Positions 10,773-20,738 of a stretch of DNA of 64,000 bases are shown here, piece by piece. A program made the position numbers and the translations under genes. Within the stretch, counting starts at the first letter, position 1; each line of letters begins with the position of its first letter. This DNA comes from Paraconiothyrium sp. Pb-2020. Lineage: Eukaryota > Ascomycota > Dothideomycetes > Pleosporales > Didymosphaeriaceae. The stretch covers positions 744,001 through 808,000 of the forward strand of contig JAJUBI010000009.1 in NCBI GenBank assembly GCA_022419385.1, written 5' to 3'. The notes under the pieces are model-generated. The model made no database searches and was not told the DNA's origin. It saw nothing but the letters and a program-made list of their open reading frames with translations.

Positions 10773-11476
10773 TCAAAACATATCGTACGTGATCCCGTGT
10801 GGGTAGTCCAATTCGTACCACTCCAAACCACTATCCCATTGTCTGTCAGGTTCCGCTGGTTGCAACAAGAAGGTCGCAACTTCCCCCTTCTGACAGATGA
10901 CCGGCATCGACCATGTGAAGTTGGTATAGCCGGATTTGTATACAGCCAGTGTGGCGACATTAAGAAGGGACTCTGGTTGGTTGTTCCAGGTTGTGTCCTT
11001 GTCTGTTGGAAGCATGTGTCAGTACGGTGAACGAATAAACAATCTACAAGATGGGAGAGACACTTTACACATGGTTATAGAATGGTAAAGAGAAGGATGA
11101 CGTACTGACTTCGCCTTTCAGCTGAGCGATATTGATCAGAAACGGCTCGTTGTCATCCACACCCCATAGAGTCCAAGGAGCGCCGCGGCTGGGATCCGTG
11201 TTGATGGTGAAGCCAATCTTGCAGTAGGTGGCGGCATTAGATGGCACATCCCAGTTTGCTGCGGTCCAGTTCTGCTTTCTTTTTAGTGTCGACACATGGT
11301 GCGAGGAAATTTGGAGTACGAACTCCTAATGAAACGTGGAAAGTCGGCTGCGTGTTGTATGCCTTGTCAGGTGCGAAGGAATCAAGAGGAATGACAAGAT
11401 GAGGAAAAGCGCTATAGACGAGCGGGGTTGCGAGGGTAGTAAGCCCAAATGAGACTGAAAGGAGAGCTGTGCGCAT
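10773..11476 (-). CDS. Small secreted protein resembling the But2 C-terminal-domain family
   Basis: Three exons on the minus strand, 11476-11324, 11271-11106 and 11002-10773, giving 182 residues. A signal peptide (hydrophobic LLSVSFGLTTLA) precedes LVIPLDSFAPDKAY, then a beta-rich domain with CKIGFTINT, WTLWGVDD, TTWNN, NFTWSMPVICQKGE, QFLL-like ATFLLQP and a C-terminal YPHGITYDM. This arrangement is like the small secreted ascomycete proteins grouped with the ubiquitin-3-binding-protein But2 C-terminal domain; molecular role unknown, possibly wall-associated or effector-like. The second intron (GTACGT, 103 nt, branch TACTGAC) is good. The first has a weak donor (GTTCGT) but restores the frame and the LG-NWTAANW continuity. 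Two cysteines could form one disulfide. Confidence 0.65.
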
Positions 11477-12713
11477 GGTGGACTGTATTGCAGATGTGTG
11501 ATAATTCAGACAGCGGGGAGGGTTGACGAAAAGTGTCGGTGCTCTTAGCATGCAAAGGCGCCTACTTATACCCCAGGGCGGACTGGTGTATCAGAAGGAG
11601 CCGTTCATCGTGATGCCCTGGTTAGGATATCGTGACGAAAGTGACGCCTCCGTAATAGCAGCATGTAGCACCTGCGTGAAGAACAAGGCATCTTGTACAA
11701 TGCTGATGACAAGGCATTGTTTACTCGGAGGAATCTGCTCGCCGACATTCTGAACTAGCAGATGCAACATGCTGATAGCGGTCATTGCTTCATCTCACAG
11801 TACATCCAAGTGGATGAACTACTGATGGTGAGGGGCGCCGCCGACGACTTGTAATACCATTAAAAACGCTGGAAGGAGATAGCTCCAGTGGCTGGTGATG
11901 TTGTTGGCTAATCGGAAGTACAGAGCTGTCAATAACGTGGCTTAGGCCTGCATGTAGCGGTCACGTTGGGCATTGTGCAATGTGTGATGGGTACCTGCAC
12001 CTGCCTTGTATTAGGAGCTTGCTCCAGCCCATAAGTAGACTCCATGACCGACGCCTCAGTCACCCAAAGAGGTGGTCTAATATGGCGACTTGGCACCTTG
12101 TGATGCCATCTTCGGTTGGAAAGACCGATGAGCGGTGTGAAGAGCATTGCATATAGCTTTCCAGGAGTCATAAATCCAGTGGGATCTAGACAACAGCTCT
12201 TGTGTGCAAAGCTCCTTGCATGTAAATGGTTGGTAAAATCTGTCGAAGCATGGTCGCAACGTGCCCTAGGATTGCATGGTGGTAAGGCAAGGGAGAAGGA
12301 GATTGGTGCGGGCAGAAATGATCGCATTTCCATGCATTTTCGATGACAGAAACGTGTTCGTCCTAAATATTGATTCTGCACAGCACACCGTGCTAAACGC
12401 CCTAAGACATTGGTTTGTGATGAGTAGGCATTTGATGGTGTAGCCCCTGGTTGGTCGAGGCCACAACGCCGTCATGCCTCATCAATTAAGGAGAGGGAAT
12501 GTCGCCTGATATTGAGCAATGCAGTTTGTTGATTGTTGCGTGGCGGACGAAGCACTTTTGTCCAGTCATCGTCGAAGCAACGGTCAGCGATGGGAGACGC
12601 GCTGAAGCGGAAAGGTTTCTAAACCTCGGCACTTGCGTCATACCCCAACGCTCATCCATTTCATAACACCACTTCTTTTGCACCGCACCGATGTCGACAA
12701 CAGTCTGTTCAGC
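11477..12713. other. Intergenic, no supported gene
   Basis: About 1.2 kb separates a minus-strand secreted-protein gene from a plus-strand radical SAM gene, so it should hold two divergent promoters. ORFs of 60-150 codons are present but show no recognisable protein features. No RNA gene or repeat was seen. Confidence 0.45.
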
Positions 12714-13910
12714 ATGGCGCTGTCAGCTTTTCACCGATCCTCCTTGAGGCCTCTTTGCTCAGGCGTTCCTCTACGCACACAGCTGAAGACGCGTCGCGCC
12801 CTTCATCTCGCACCACCTTGGTTGCTCGACGATTACATCCCGCGCTACCACCTTATATCCTCGCTCGACGCAGCTAAGAAACGTTCACTCGCATACGCAC
12901 ATCTTCGAGAATGCAACCTCTGCCCTCGTCTGTGCGGTGTCAATCGTTACAAGACGACGGGCGTCTGTCTGATCGGAGCAGAGAAGGTCAAAGTGAACAC
13001 CATCGCGCCGCATTTTGGAGAAGAACCTTGTCTGCAGGGGCATAATGGATCGGGAAGCGTGTTCTTCTCAGGGTGTAATCTGAGATGCGTTTTCTGTCAG
13101 AATCACGATATTGCGCATCAGCGGAATGGGTTTGATCTGACACCGGAGGAGTTGGCGGAGTGGTATATGAAACTGCAGGAAGTTGGGAAATGTCACAGTA
13201 AGCAAAGGCATGGTACGCTGTTTGACTACCTCAGTCCATTAAACAAATGCACTGCAGACATAAATCTCGTCACTCCAGAGCACGTCGTGCCCCAAGTCGT
13301 CCTCTCGATCCTCCATGCGCGCGAACTTGGGCTTCGTCTTCCGATCGTCTACAACACTTCCTCATTCGACAGTCTCGAGAGTTTGGAACTATTAGATGGC
13401 TTAGTCGATATATACCTGCCGGACTTCAAAGTGTGGAGAGACAAGACAAGCAAGCGTCTACTCAAAGCGGATAACTATACTGCCACTGCGATGGAGAGCA
13501 TCAAGGCCATGCATGCTCAGGTAGGGGATCTCTGCTTCACGGCTGACGGCATCGCAAAGAAGGGCATTTTGGTGCGGCATCTTGTCATGCCGGGCAAGGA
13601 AGACGAGGGCAAAGAGATCGTACGCTGGCTGGCTGAGAATGTCTCTAAAGACATGATGGTACACATCATGGAGCAGTATTTCCCTCGGGCCCACGTCGGA
13701 AAGCCGCGAAGGGGAGCCAAGGACAAGGACCCTGAGGTGGTTGAGCCCGGAGGCGTGCCTGCCACGGAAGGCGCGAAGAGCCAGGTGCGGTACGCCGACA
13801 TCAACCGCCCGGTCGATCTGAAAGAGGTGGCATCTGTGACCCAGGCCGCGAAGGACGCGGGCCTGTGGAGGTTTGTTGAAGCTGCGAGACACGGCGGCTT
13901 CAACATATGA
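12714..13910 (+). CDS. Radical SAM protein of the PflX / pyruvate-formate-lyase-activase-like type, probably mitochondrial
   Basis: Two exons, 12714-13197 and 13258-13910, giving 378 residues. It should bind a 4Fe-4S cluster and S-adenosylmethionine and generate a 5'-deoxyadenosyl radical: the CxxxCxxC triad is C121, C125 and C128 in GCNLRCVFCQNH. An extra Cys cluster before it (ECNLCPRLCG near residue 65) is typical of PflX-like proteins (COG1313). Later blocks IYLPDFKVW, GILVRHLVMPG and YADINRPV complete the family pattern. The N-terminus is rich in Arg, Ser and Leu and lacks acids, fitting a mitochondrial presequence. The ATG at 12714 was chosen because upstream in-frame codons are not ATG. 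The intron (GTAAGC..GCAG, 60 nt) is a multiple of three without stops, so the unspliced frame is also open. The substrate in eukaryotes is unknown. Confidence 0.88.
   Translation: MALSAFHRSSLRPLCSGVPLRTQLKTRRALHLAPPWLLDDYIPRYHLISSLDAAKKRSLAYAHLRECNLCPRLCGVNRYKTTGVCLIGAEKVKVNTIAPHFGEEPCLQGHNGSGSVFFSGCNLRCVFCQNHDIAHQRNGFDLTPEELAEWYMKLQEVGKCHSKQRHGTLFDYLSPLNKCTADINLVTPEHVVPQVVLSILHARELGLRLPIVYNTSSFDSLESLELLDGLVDIYLPDFKVWRDKTSKRLLKADNYTATAMESIKAMHAQVGDLCFTADGIAKKGILVRHLVMPGKEDEGKEIVRWLAENVSKDMMVHIMEQYFPRAHVGKPRRGAKDKDPEVVEPGGVPATEGAKSQVRYADINRPVDLKEVASVTQAAKDAGLWRFVEAARHGGFNI
13198..13257 (+). other. Stop-free 60-nt intron (3n) inside the radical SAM gene
   Basis: Donor CA|GTAAGC and acceptor CTGCAG. 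Splicing gives KCH-NINLVTPEHV, a smooth PflX-like join; retention would insert 20 residues that look unlike the family. Because the frame stays open, ORF-based annotation would miss it. Confidence 0.75.
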
Positions 13911-14087
13911 TGGTGTCTGGGCGTGTTCTTCCACTTCCGCCGTTCAAGGACGCGGTTGCCGCAAGGACCTGAGGTGCTCCTGCCTGGGCTCGTAGCTCAT
14001 GTGCCAACCTCAGGATTCACGCCGGCTTCACCAGACCAAACCTCCATCATTCGCGTCCCCACGCACACATCACTCCGCAATCCTACG

Positions 14088-15080
14088 ATGCTTTTACCAA
14101 CCAACGACGCAATCGACGCCGTGGCCGAAGCGGCCGAAGATCTCGCAGCGACGGTCATGTGTCTGAAGCGAGAGCGAGATACATGGCGAGCAGTGGCCGA
14201 GTTCTACCAGAAAGGCTTCGAAGACCAGACTGCACGTCTGGAAGAGATGCAAGACATCTGCTTCGCAACGCAAATGGAACTGGAAAACGAACGCACTGCG
14301 AAACGCCGCAGCCAGAAGTCGTCCGAACCGTCGCAAGTGTCGCTCCATGGCGGGCACGGCGCCATCGACGGCACTGACGACGAGCTCGACAACTCCTCAT
14401 TTGGCACTGCAACCATGTACGAGTCCACTTACACTAAGGTAGCCTGGCCGCCGAACTTCTGCTTCCGGCGCGCAGAGCACTTCACCAGTCGACGCGACTA
14501 CGACACCGCCCTCAAAGAAGTGGACCACCTTTTGCGCGGCCCGCTGACACCACAAGCGCGGATAGAGGGTTTACTACTCAAAAGTACAATCATGCGCAAA
14601 CTAGAGTGGTTGTACGAGGCCCTCGCCGTCTGTAGCGAGGCTCTGGAGCTTTGCAACCGTCTCAAAGAGCTGCACGCTTATTTACCCAGGATTCAATATC
14701 AGCGAGGATTTTGTTACTACCAGCTCCAGATGTTGAAACAGGCACGCGAGGCTTTCAACGAGGTTTGTGCTGATGACGATGTTCTCTATGCCAGAGCGGC
14801 CGAGATGCGAGACTCTTGTGACGACCAACTGCATGGACGAAGGCCCGGTTTCGAAGCACCCCGCACGGTGACTGAAGGCCTTCTGGTGCAAATGTATGAC
14901 GGTCGTTTTGAAGTGAGGCTGACCTTGTTCAAGCACATGACTGTTCACTGACTGGTGTAGTCGAAGCGGCATCGCGCAAGCCAACAGTTCCGACATCACG
15001 CTGCAAAAGCGAAGCGCCTCTCCTTACCACAGCGATGGATGCATGCGACACCGAGGTCGATGTCATGCGGGACGGCTTAA
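14088..15080 (+). CDS. TPR-like protein with N-terminal coiled coil and basic tail
   Basis: Proposed exons 14088-14912 and 14961-15080, giving 314 residues. The N-terminal 90 residues form a likely coiled coil (EAAEDLAATV, KRERDTWRAVAEFYQ, LEEMQDICFATQMELENERTAK), then a Ser-rich loop, then helical repeats resembling tetratricopeptide units (FCFRRAEHFTSRRDYDTALKE, LLLKSTIMRKLEWLYEALAVC, YQRGFCYYQLQMLKQAREAF). It is likely a scaffold or adaptor; family not recognised. A 48-nt intron (GAA|GTGAGG, branch CACTGAC, acceptor GTGTAG) near the end would replace a short, odd tail with a strongly basic 39-residue tail (KRHRASQQFRHH). Without splicing the protein stops at 14951 with 287 residues. It lies about 180 bp downstream of the radical SAM gene on the same strand. 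Confidence 0.65.
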
Positions 15081-15362
15081 TCCGTTGAAAGTAGTGAAAA
15101 TAATGCTGTCTGGATGGGTGGAGGCCCTTGCGCTGGTGAGGAGGGACGGATGATACCCAAAGCTTCATGTGTTGCTCATTCCTAGCGACGAAGTCTGTCG
15201 GAGAGTATAATCTCTTTGTCATCTAGCCGAATGGAATGTGCATCTTTCCCATTGCGTCTGTCTTTGTCGTCCCACATCGTCTAAGCTCCGCGTCAAACAA
15301 AGGAATTCGTCATCTGTTTAAGCTGTCAAACCCAACATTTCAACGTCGAACCTCTTGAGCAC

Positions 15363-16883
15363 ATGCCTAAACTCCCAACCAAAAGCGCTACAACAATGAC
15401 AGACCCTCTTAGCAGCGACGACGACATCCAGCCGCCCAGGACCCCAATCTCGCCATCATCACCCCGAGGAAAAACATCGACCGTCCGGAAAATTGCAGAA
15501 AAGTTCGAACAGCCTCAACTCCAACCTCCAGATGCCGAGCCCGCTCGGCCAAAACGCGACCTGAAAGAAGAATACAAAGACCCCTGGCAGCGCAAGAACG
15601 AGTCGCAACGCCAAAGCGAGCGCGTCCGGAAGGGCTCTGGAGGATTAAACCCCCATCTGAAAGAGCCCTGGGAAAGGGCGCGAGACGAGGTATTCTCCGC
15701 TATGAGGAAGGGTATAGCTGGCGGTTCCTCCGATGCAGATGGTTCAGCCTCGGATGACGATGGTTTAGATCAGTTACGTACGTTGGATATGCTACGGGCG
15801 CAATTGCCTGAGCCTGCGTCTCTCCAGTTGCCAGGTGGAGCTGAGCACGTGCTAGACTCGTGGCTGGGGAAGGAGAAAGGATATGGACACCGAGAGCCTG
15901 CGACGCCTTCGTCGTCTATGGTAGTTTCTTCACCAGCGTGTGGAAGTAGCGTGTATTCCGAAGAAACAGGTTCCAGGATAGGCGAAGGCTTCCCCGAATT
16001 TCCGTTTGAGGGTGTAGCGGCGTATTGGCGCGAGAGAAACGCCGTCGAGGTGAAAGCAAAGATACTGCTTGTGAAGACGCTGCTACTGAGGTGCAGCGTG
16101 CTGGCAAGGACGGCGATGTCAATGGAGCAGGCGCCGTGGAAAACCTTGCCTCACACAAGCCAAGATGACGAAGCTGAGGAGGGAGATATGCGGGAAGGAT
16201 GGTACAAAGCGTATTATGAGGCGGGTAAGGTGGCGGACAAGGCCGAGGCGATGGCGACGGAGCTGGGCAACAAGGAGTTGGGGATGGAAGGGCTGCAGGC
16301 GAGGACGTGGTATTGGAAGGGGAGAGCGGATGCTGGGATGAGGCGTTGGGATGAGGCGGCTGCGGCGTTTGGGAAAGTTGATGTTCGTGATGCTGCCATG
16401 ACTGGACTGACGCGTTTGGAGAGGCGTGATGTTGAGGGGCTAAGGAAAGAATGTGAGACGCAAGACGAGCACGCTCAGCAACGAAGGCAGGAGCGTGCGT
16501 GGAGAGGGGAAGAGGTGGGTAAGGCGGACTTGTACGATTTGACGGGAGGACTGGAGGAGGAACCTGTGGAGTCGAAGACGTTCCATGTTGAAGGTGACGA
16601 GGAGTCAGATGACGTCAAAGAACAGCGCGAGCTGATGGGGAAGGCCATCAACGCTGTGAAGGCAAAGTATAAGATGCGGTACATTAGACCTTTCTCGCTG
16701 GAAGAGCAAGAGTACATCATAACGGGCGATCCTATTCCGAAGGAAAGGCGAACGAAGGACATGAAGAGCGAGGGGTATCATGACGATGACCAGGACGAAG
16801 ATCTAGAAGGTGGGAGAATCAGCAGTTCTCTCTCCAAGAGTACGATTATTGCATCCGATGGTGATATATCAGTAAAGGGTTAG
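15363..16883 (+). CDS. Hypothetical, largely disordered protein with central helical region
   Basis: Single exon, 506 residues from ATG 15363. The first 110 residues are Ser/Pro and charge-rich, with two similar short motifs (KDPWQRKNE and KEPWERARDE). A central part (about 210-370: AAYWRERNAVEVKAKILLVKTLLLR, WYKAYYEAGKVADKAEAMATELG, ARTWYWKGRADAGMRRWDEAAAAF) looks like helical, TPR-like hairpins. The C-terminus is acidic and ends in a Ser-rich tail; the segment MRYIRPFSLEEQEYI is likely a conserved linear motif. I do not recognise the family. Codon use resembles its neighbours, and the long intact frame makes a real gene very likely. It ends 42 bp from the 3' end of the convergent SRR1-like gene. 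Confidence 0.75.
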   Translation: MPKLPTKSATTMTDPLSSDDDIQPPRTPISPSSPRGKTSTVRKIAEKFEQPQLQPPDAEPARPKRDLKEEYKDPWQRKNESQRQSERVRKGSGGLNPHLKEPWERARDEVFSAMRKGIAGGSSDADGSASDDDGLDQLRTLDMLRAQLPEPASLQLPGGAEHVLDSWLGKEKGYGHREPATPSSSMVVSSPACGSSVYSEETGSRIGEGFPEFPFEGVAAYWRERNAVEVKAKILLVKTLLLRCSVLARTAMSMEQAPWKTLPHTSQDDEAEEGDMREGWYKAYYEAGKVADKAEAMATELGNKELGMEGLQARTWYWKGRADAGMRRWDEAAAAFGKVDVRDAAMTGLTRLERRDVEGLRKECETQDEHAQQRRQERAWRGEEVGKADLYDLTGGLEEEPVESKTFHVEGDEESDDVKEQRELMGKAINAVKAKYKMRYIRPFSLEEQEYIITGDPIPKERRTKDMKSEGYHDDDQDEDLEGGRISSSLSKSTIIASDGDISVKG

Positions 16884-16925
16884 ATTTCCACATGCGGAAG
16901 CAGATAGTACGGTCATGGTTTGGAG

Positions 16926-18194
16926 TCAAGGTTTGATTAATCGCAGAATGCGTTGTCGTAATAGTTGTACTCCGCTTGGTATCATTTCGTCGAGGCGATG
17001 TTTCCTTCTCAGCATGTCATCAGCGACTTTCTTTGTGCCACCTTCTGCACTGCTATCGCTCGGTTTTAGAAATAGCCGCATTCGCGGAAGCCAATCCACG
17101 GCCATTTTGAGCTTCTGGTTCATGTCTGATAGTTCCTGTTCGTCCCATTTCAACTCGTGGGCCTGCCAACCCTTGAGCATCTTCTTAACCCTTGGTGCTG
17201 CGAACTCGTTGTATTGCATTGACGAGCTAATCTGTGCATCGGTTACACTCATGGGTAGCGAAGCGTCGAAGATGGCCGCTGGTCCACCTGGTAGCATATC
17301 TGCGATGATTTCGTAAAGGGGAAAAGATGGAAAGGCGCTGATAACAAGTGTATTTTCGTCAATCGCAAGAAGTCCGTTCGGATCTTCGAGTACAGTAATG
17401 TCGTTCTCGGCGAGAACTTGCTTGTCAGTATTTGAATATCCAGGATCCTGAGCTAGCACGCGCACTCTCGATTGATCTTCTCCATAACGTTCGTGATGTT
17501 GTTTGTACAAGTCGTCAAGGGCATGTGCGATGCTTAATGCGACAATATGCTGTGAGTATGGGCGAAACCAGGCGTCCAAGCCGTTCAGAGAACCGGTCTG
17601 ACGCGTCAAACTTCCCAGGCCCATGCACACAACTTTGTTGATGCGAGGTGCTCCAGATTGCAGGTGTTGATGTGTGATCTGCAGCTGTATGAGTGCCTTC
17701 GTCTTACTGGCACCGTACAAGTGGTTGCAAGCAGCCCAGTTCTGCTGCTTTTGCGTCAACTGGTCGTCTTGTTGTGGTGCATGGGAAGTCAACTGTACAG
17801 GGGAGCATGTCTTGGACGGATCAAATACATGATCTGGAGGTCCTATCCGTCCATCTTTGTGGCGTGCCTCGACGAGAAGATCCGGACCTCTGCCATAGCC
17901 GTAAGCTGCAATCCGGAGGTAGCTGTTGTACCAATGACCAGCGTATGTGCGTAGGCCGGGGTTGGGAAGGTTGACTTCGCTTGTGAGAGTGTTGCGGAGC
18001 CAGGCTGAACCAGTCTCTCTGTCCTTGAGTTGAACCAGGGACAGTTCTCCTGATCGCAATTTCGCCGTGTCATCGGAGAGCCTCTGCATAAAGTCTCGTG
18101 AATAGATGCCTTGGAGTCCGCGAGCAACCAGGGCATCCTCGAGCGGTTGCAGGTCATATTGGGTTGCACCAGATTGCTTGTCAGCAGGTGCCAT
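16926..18194 (-). CDS. SRR1-like domain protein
   Basis: Single exon, 422 residues, starting at ATG 18194; the frame is open further upstream but only with non-ATG codons. The C-terminal half carries the SRR1-like signature: VVCMGLGSLT, HIVALSIAHALDDLY, RVLAQDPGYSNTDKQVLAENDITVLEDPNGLLAIDENTLVIS split over about residues 190-300, then PSFPLYEIIADM. SRR1 was first described in plant circadian and phytochrome signalling, and its yeast relative (Ber1) is linked to microtubule function; the biochemical activity is unclear. The N-terminal 150 residues are less conserved. It converges on the preceding disordered-protein gene with almost no spacer, so the 3' UTRs probably overlap. Confidence 0.8.
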   Translation of the reverse strand: MAPADKQSGATQYDLQPLEDALVARGLQGIYSRDFMQRLSDDTAKLRSGELSLVQLKDRETGSAWLRNTLTSEVNLPNPGLRTYAGHWYNSYLRIAAYGYGRGPDLLVEARHKDGRIGPPDHVFDPSKTCSPVQLTSHAPQQDDQLTQKQQNWAACNHLYGASKTKALIQLQITHQHLQSGAPRINKVVCMGLGSLTRQTGSLNGLDAWFRPYSQHIVALSIAHALDDLYKQHHERYGEDQSRVRVLAQDPGYSNTDKQVLAENDITVLEDPNGLLAIDENTLVISAFPSFPLYEIIADMLPGGPAAIFDASLPMSVTDAQISSSMQYNEFAAPRVKKMLKGWQAHELKWDEQELSDMNQKLKMAVDWLPRMRLFLKPSDSSAEGGTKKVADDMLRRKHRLDEMIPSGVQLLRQRILRLIKP

Positions 18195-18633
18195 GGGGCT
18201 ATTGCTCCATGTGGCGTTGGGGGGCAGAAATGCTAAGTTGTGTGTAGCGAGGAGAAGGATCAAAATGCGACATTTGTTCGCGCGTCCTATACACGCGTTT
18301 TCGTGTAGTCGCCCTTCACCACAAATAGCGTGGCCGTTTCACATAGATCGGGACGGAACGGGGCGCCGGATGAGAGTGCTAGTCGCGATTAGTGTAAGCC
18401 AGTGAATGGCAGTTGAAGGTGAACAAACGGCCCGAAAACGGTTGTGCCCAAAGTCGGTGGTCGGGAAAGAGCTTCTACTTCCGGGAAGCTGCGATTGACC
18501 AATCAGAGTTCACCGTTCCGATCAACCTGGCAAACGCTCACAAAACGTCCACCCCACAAACTCGCTATCACTTCTGTTATTCTAATAAACCTAAGTCGCA
18601 CGCTCCATACACCAGCAAAGGTGTCCCACATTC
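18195..18633. other. Divergent intergenic region
   Basis: This 439-bp stretch separates the SRR1-like gene (minus) from the F-box-like gene (plus) and must hold both promoters. The sequence GATTGACCAATCAGA near 18493-18507 contains CCAAT on the plus strand (and ATTGG-type context), a plausible binding site for the CCAAT-binding complex. Confidence 0.4.
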
Positions 18634-19727
18634 ATGGCACCGACCAAAGACTACACGCCGAAGAAGACGCCGCCGCCCAGCGAGTATGCGAACGCGCTAG
18701 CCGCAGGCAACATACTCCGATGCCTACCGCTCGAGCTCCGCCAGTAAGTAAAGCACCAAGAACATAGCAGAATACACGAGGGATCGCTCTCGCAGACGCA
18801 TATGCTTCTACTGTATACTACGATACGCAGGAAGCTCAACATAGCAACATGCATGTGTGAAGCCTCACGCGGTCTATGTATATATGGTATATTCAATCTC
18901 ACTGACTATGATGCCAGAGAGGTATTCGCTTTCGCAGCCTTGGACTACGTCCGCTTCGATATGAAGGGCCGCCAGATCATGGCCTCGGACATCAGTGAGC
19001 GGGTACACGAGTGGCTGCCACCCATGTGCCAGGTCAACGACGAGTTTTTTCTTGAGAGCCTGCCCATGTTCCTACGCCACAGTAAGTCTACCTGTTCGCG
19101 TTGATCTTGGTTGGTTAATCGTTCGTAGTCAAAATAGTGGTGCGCCAGGCACACACCGTATATGGACTCTTCTTCTTCCTCCAGGCCACTGGCATGTTCA
19201 GTTACATCTACGCGCTGCATTTCACAGACGCCAAGATCCTCGCACCCTCGCTCGCCGGTGCTCAGCTCCTCAAAGAGTGCAACAATCTCCGTCTTGTGGG
19301 GTTGGCCTTCGGGCGAGATGACTTTCCCTATTGCTACCGGAACTGGAAGGGTAGCCAGACGCTCGTCTTCGATAAGAAAGCTTTCCTAGAGAGCCATTCT
19401 TTTCGCCAGCTTCTTACACTAAAGCACATTGAGAAGGTCAGTCAGACAGTGGCCCCAGAATATTCCATCGTAGTCTCTCGTGCCAGAGAGCACATAAGGA
19501 TGCAATCTTCTTACCTCAGGTCCACTTTCACTGACGCTGTACCTGTGCTTCAGGTTACCATCTCCATCGTCAAGCGCTCTGGGGATCAGTTTCTCGCCAC
19601 CCCGGAGCAGTTGAGCACATGCTGCGGTGTAGTGGGATGGTTGGAGAAGAAATTCAGCAAGCGCAAGCTTGCTGTAAAAGTCGTGAGTCACTGTGATATT
19701 GTGGTGATCAAGTGGCTAATAGACTGA
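18634..19727 (+). CDS. Hypothetical protein with F-box-like N-terminus
   Basis: Proposed exons 18634-18743, 18918-19081 and 19129-19727, giving 290 residues. The N-terminal segment CLPLELRQ followed by EVFAFAALDY resembles the start of fungal F-box-like proteins (LPxELRxxIF), which recruit substrates to SCF ubiquitin ligases; the rest (IVVRQAHTVYGLFFFLQATG, LAGAQLLKECNNLRLVGLAFG) fits the leucine-poor C-terminal folds seen in such ascomycete proteins. The first intron is 174 nt in this model (GTAAGT; branch CACTGAC; acceptor CCAG). An earlier acceptor at 18831 also keeps the frame and would insert 29 residues, so this exon boundary is uncertain. The 47-nt second intron is good. A possible donor near 19685 could extend the C-terminus past 19727. 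Confidence 0.55.
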
Positions 19728-20738
19728 AGACCACAAACGTAGTCTGGGACTTGCTGCTCGACCTTTAGCGTATCAAGAGGCCTCATTGTTGGAGTTGGGT
19801 TACACCGAGACAGGGCTGACAGATGGTTGTCCTTTCTGACGTTGTCGTTTGGACAAGTGTTGGATACCTCTTTGATCTTGACGCAGCAAAGGTTGAACAA
19901 GTTTCAAGGACCTTGGGCAATGGGTAACGACTGATTAATTATCTAATCGATTGAAGCGGCGCCTATCATCAATTCCTGATAATCTGCTTTCAAGTACACA
20001 GTGGCACAAACACAGGATCAGAATCAACTTCGAGCTAGAAGGCGACAATTGAATGTTTTAGTCGCACGCCGTTACGCAGACCCACATCGCGCCCGGCGGC
20101 CTTACGCTACCTCATGCCTGCAGTATTGCATTTTGTCCTTGGTGGTTGGCTTCCTAAAGCCCCTCCAAACAGATTCGCCGCAGGACCTTTTGCATCCGCA
20201 ATTTCCCGACCTAGACACCCGGGGCAGCCGCCGCGATCGGTACAGTTGGGGCACTGTTTGCAAAGAAAGTGGCACCAGTATTCGCATGTGCATGTGCAAT
20301 TAAGAAGGACGAGAGGCGAATCAGTGGTACGTGTAGGCACGGGTGGGAGGCCCGAGGAACTAAGGCAGGACTACGGGGCAGAGATCGAGATCGAGATCGT
20401 GACTTCGATCGGATAGATTACTTAGCCGACAACGCCCGCCGGAATTAGGTACCACGCAAACAAACTTCGCGACACTGTCGCCGAATTTTCATACATCCTC
20501 CTCACAGCCAGGAAGCTCACGAATCTTACAAAGGCGGGCGGGCAAACATCTAAAGGGTCTAGAACATTGGCGGCACGGGCTGGTGCAGGCACTAAACCCC
20601 CCAATCAGACCACGTGGACTCGTGGACCGTGGCCAATCACGCGAAAGCCACAGTTGAGCCACTTCGAAACAATCTGGTCTGCGCAGAAGACAACAACAGC
20701 ACCGCCATCGTCGATGCTCGCTAACATTCGAGGCAGCC
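19728..20738. other. Intergenic region upstream of histidine kinase
   Basis: No gene is supported. A short tandem repeat (GAGATC)x3 lies at 20381-20398. The region should contain the kinase promoter; I see no certain motif. Confidence 0.45.
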
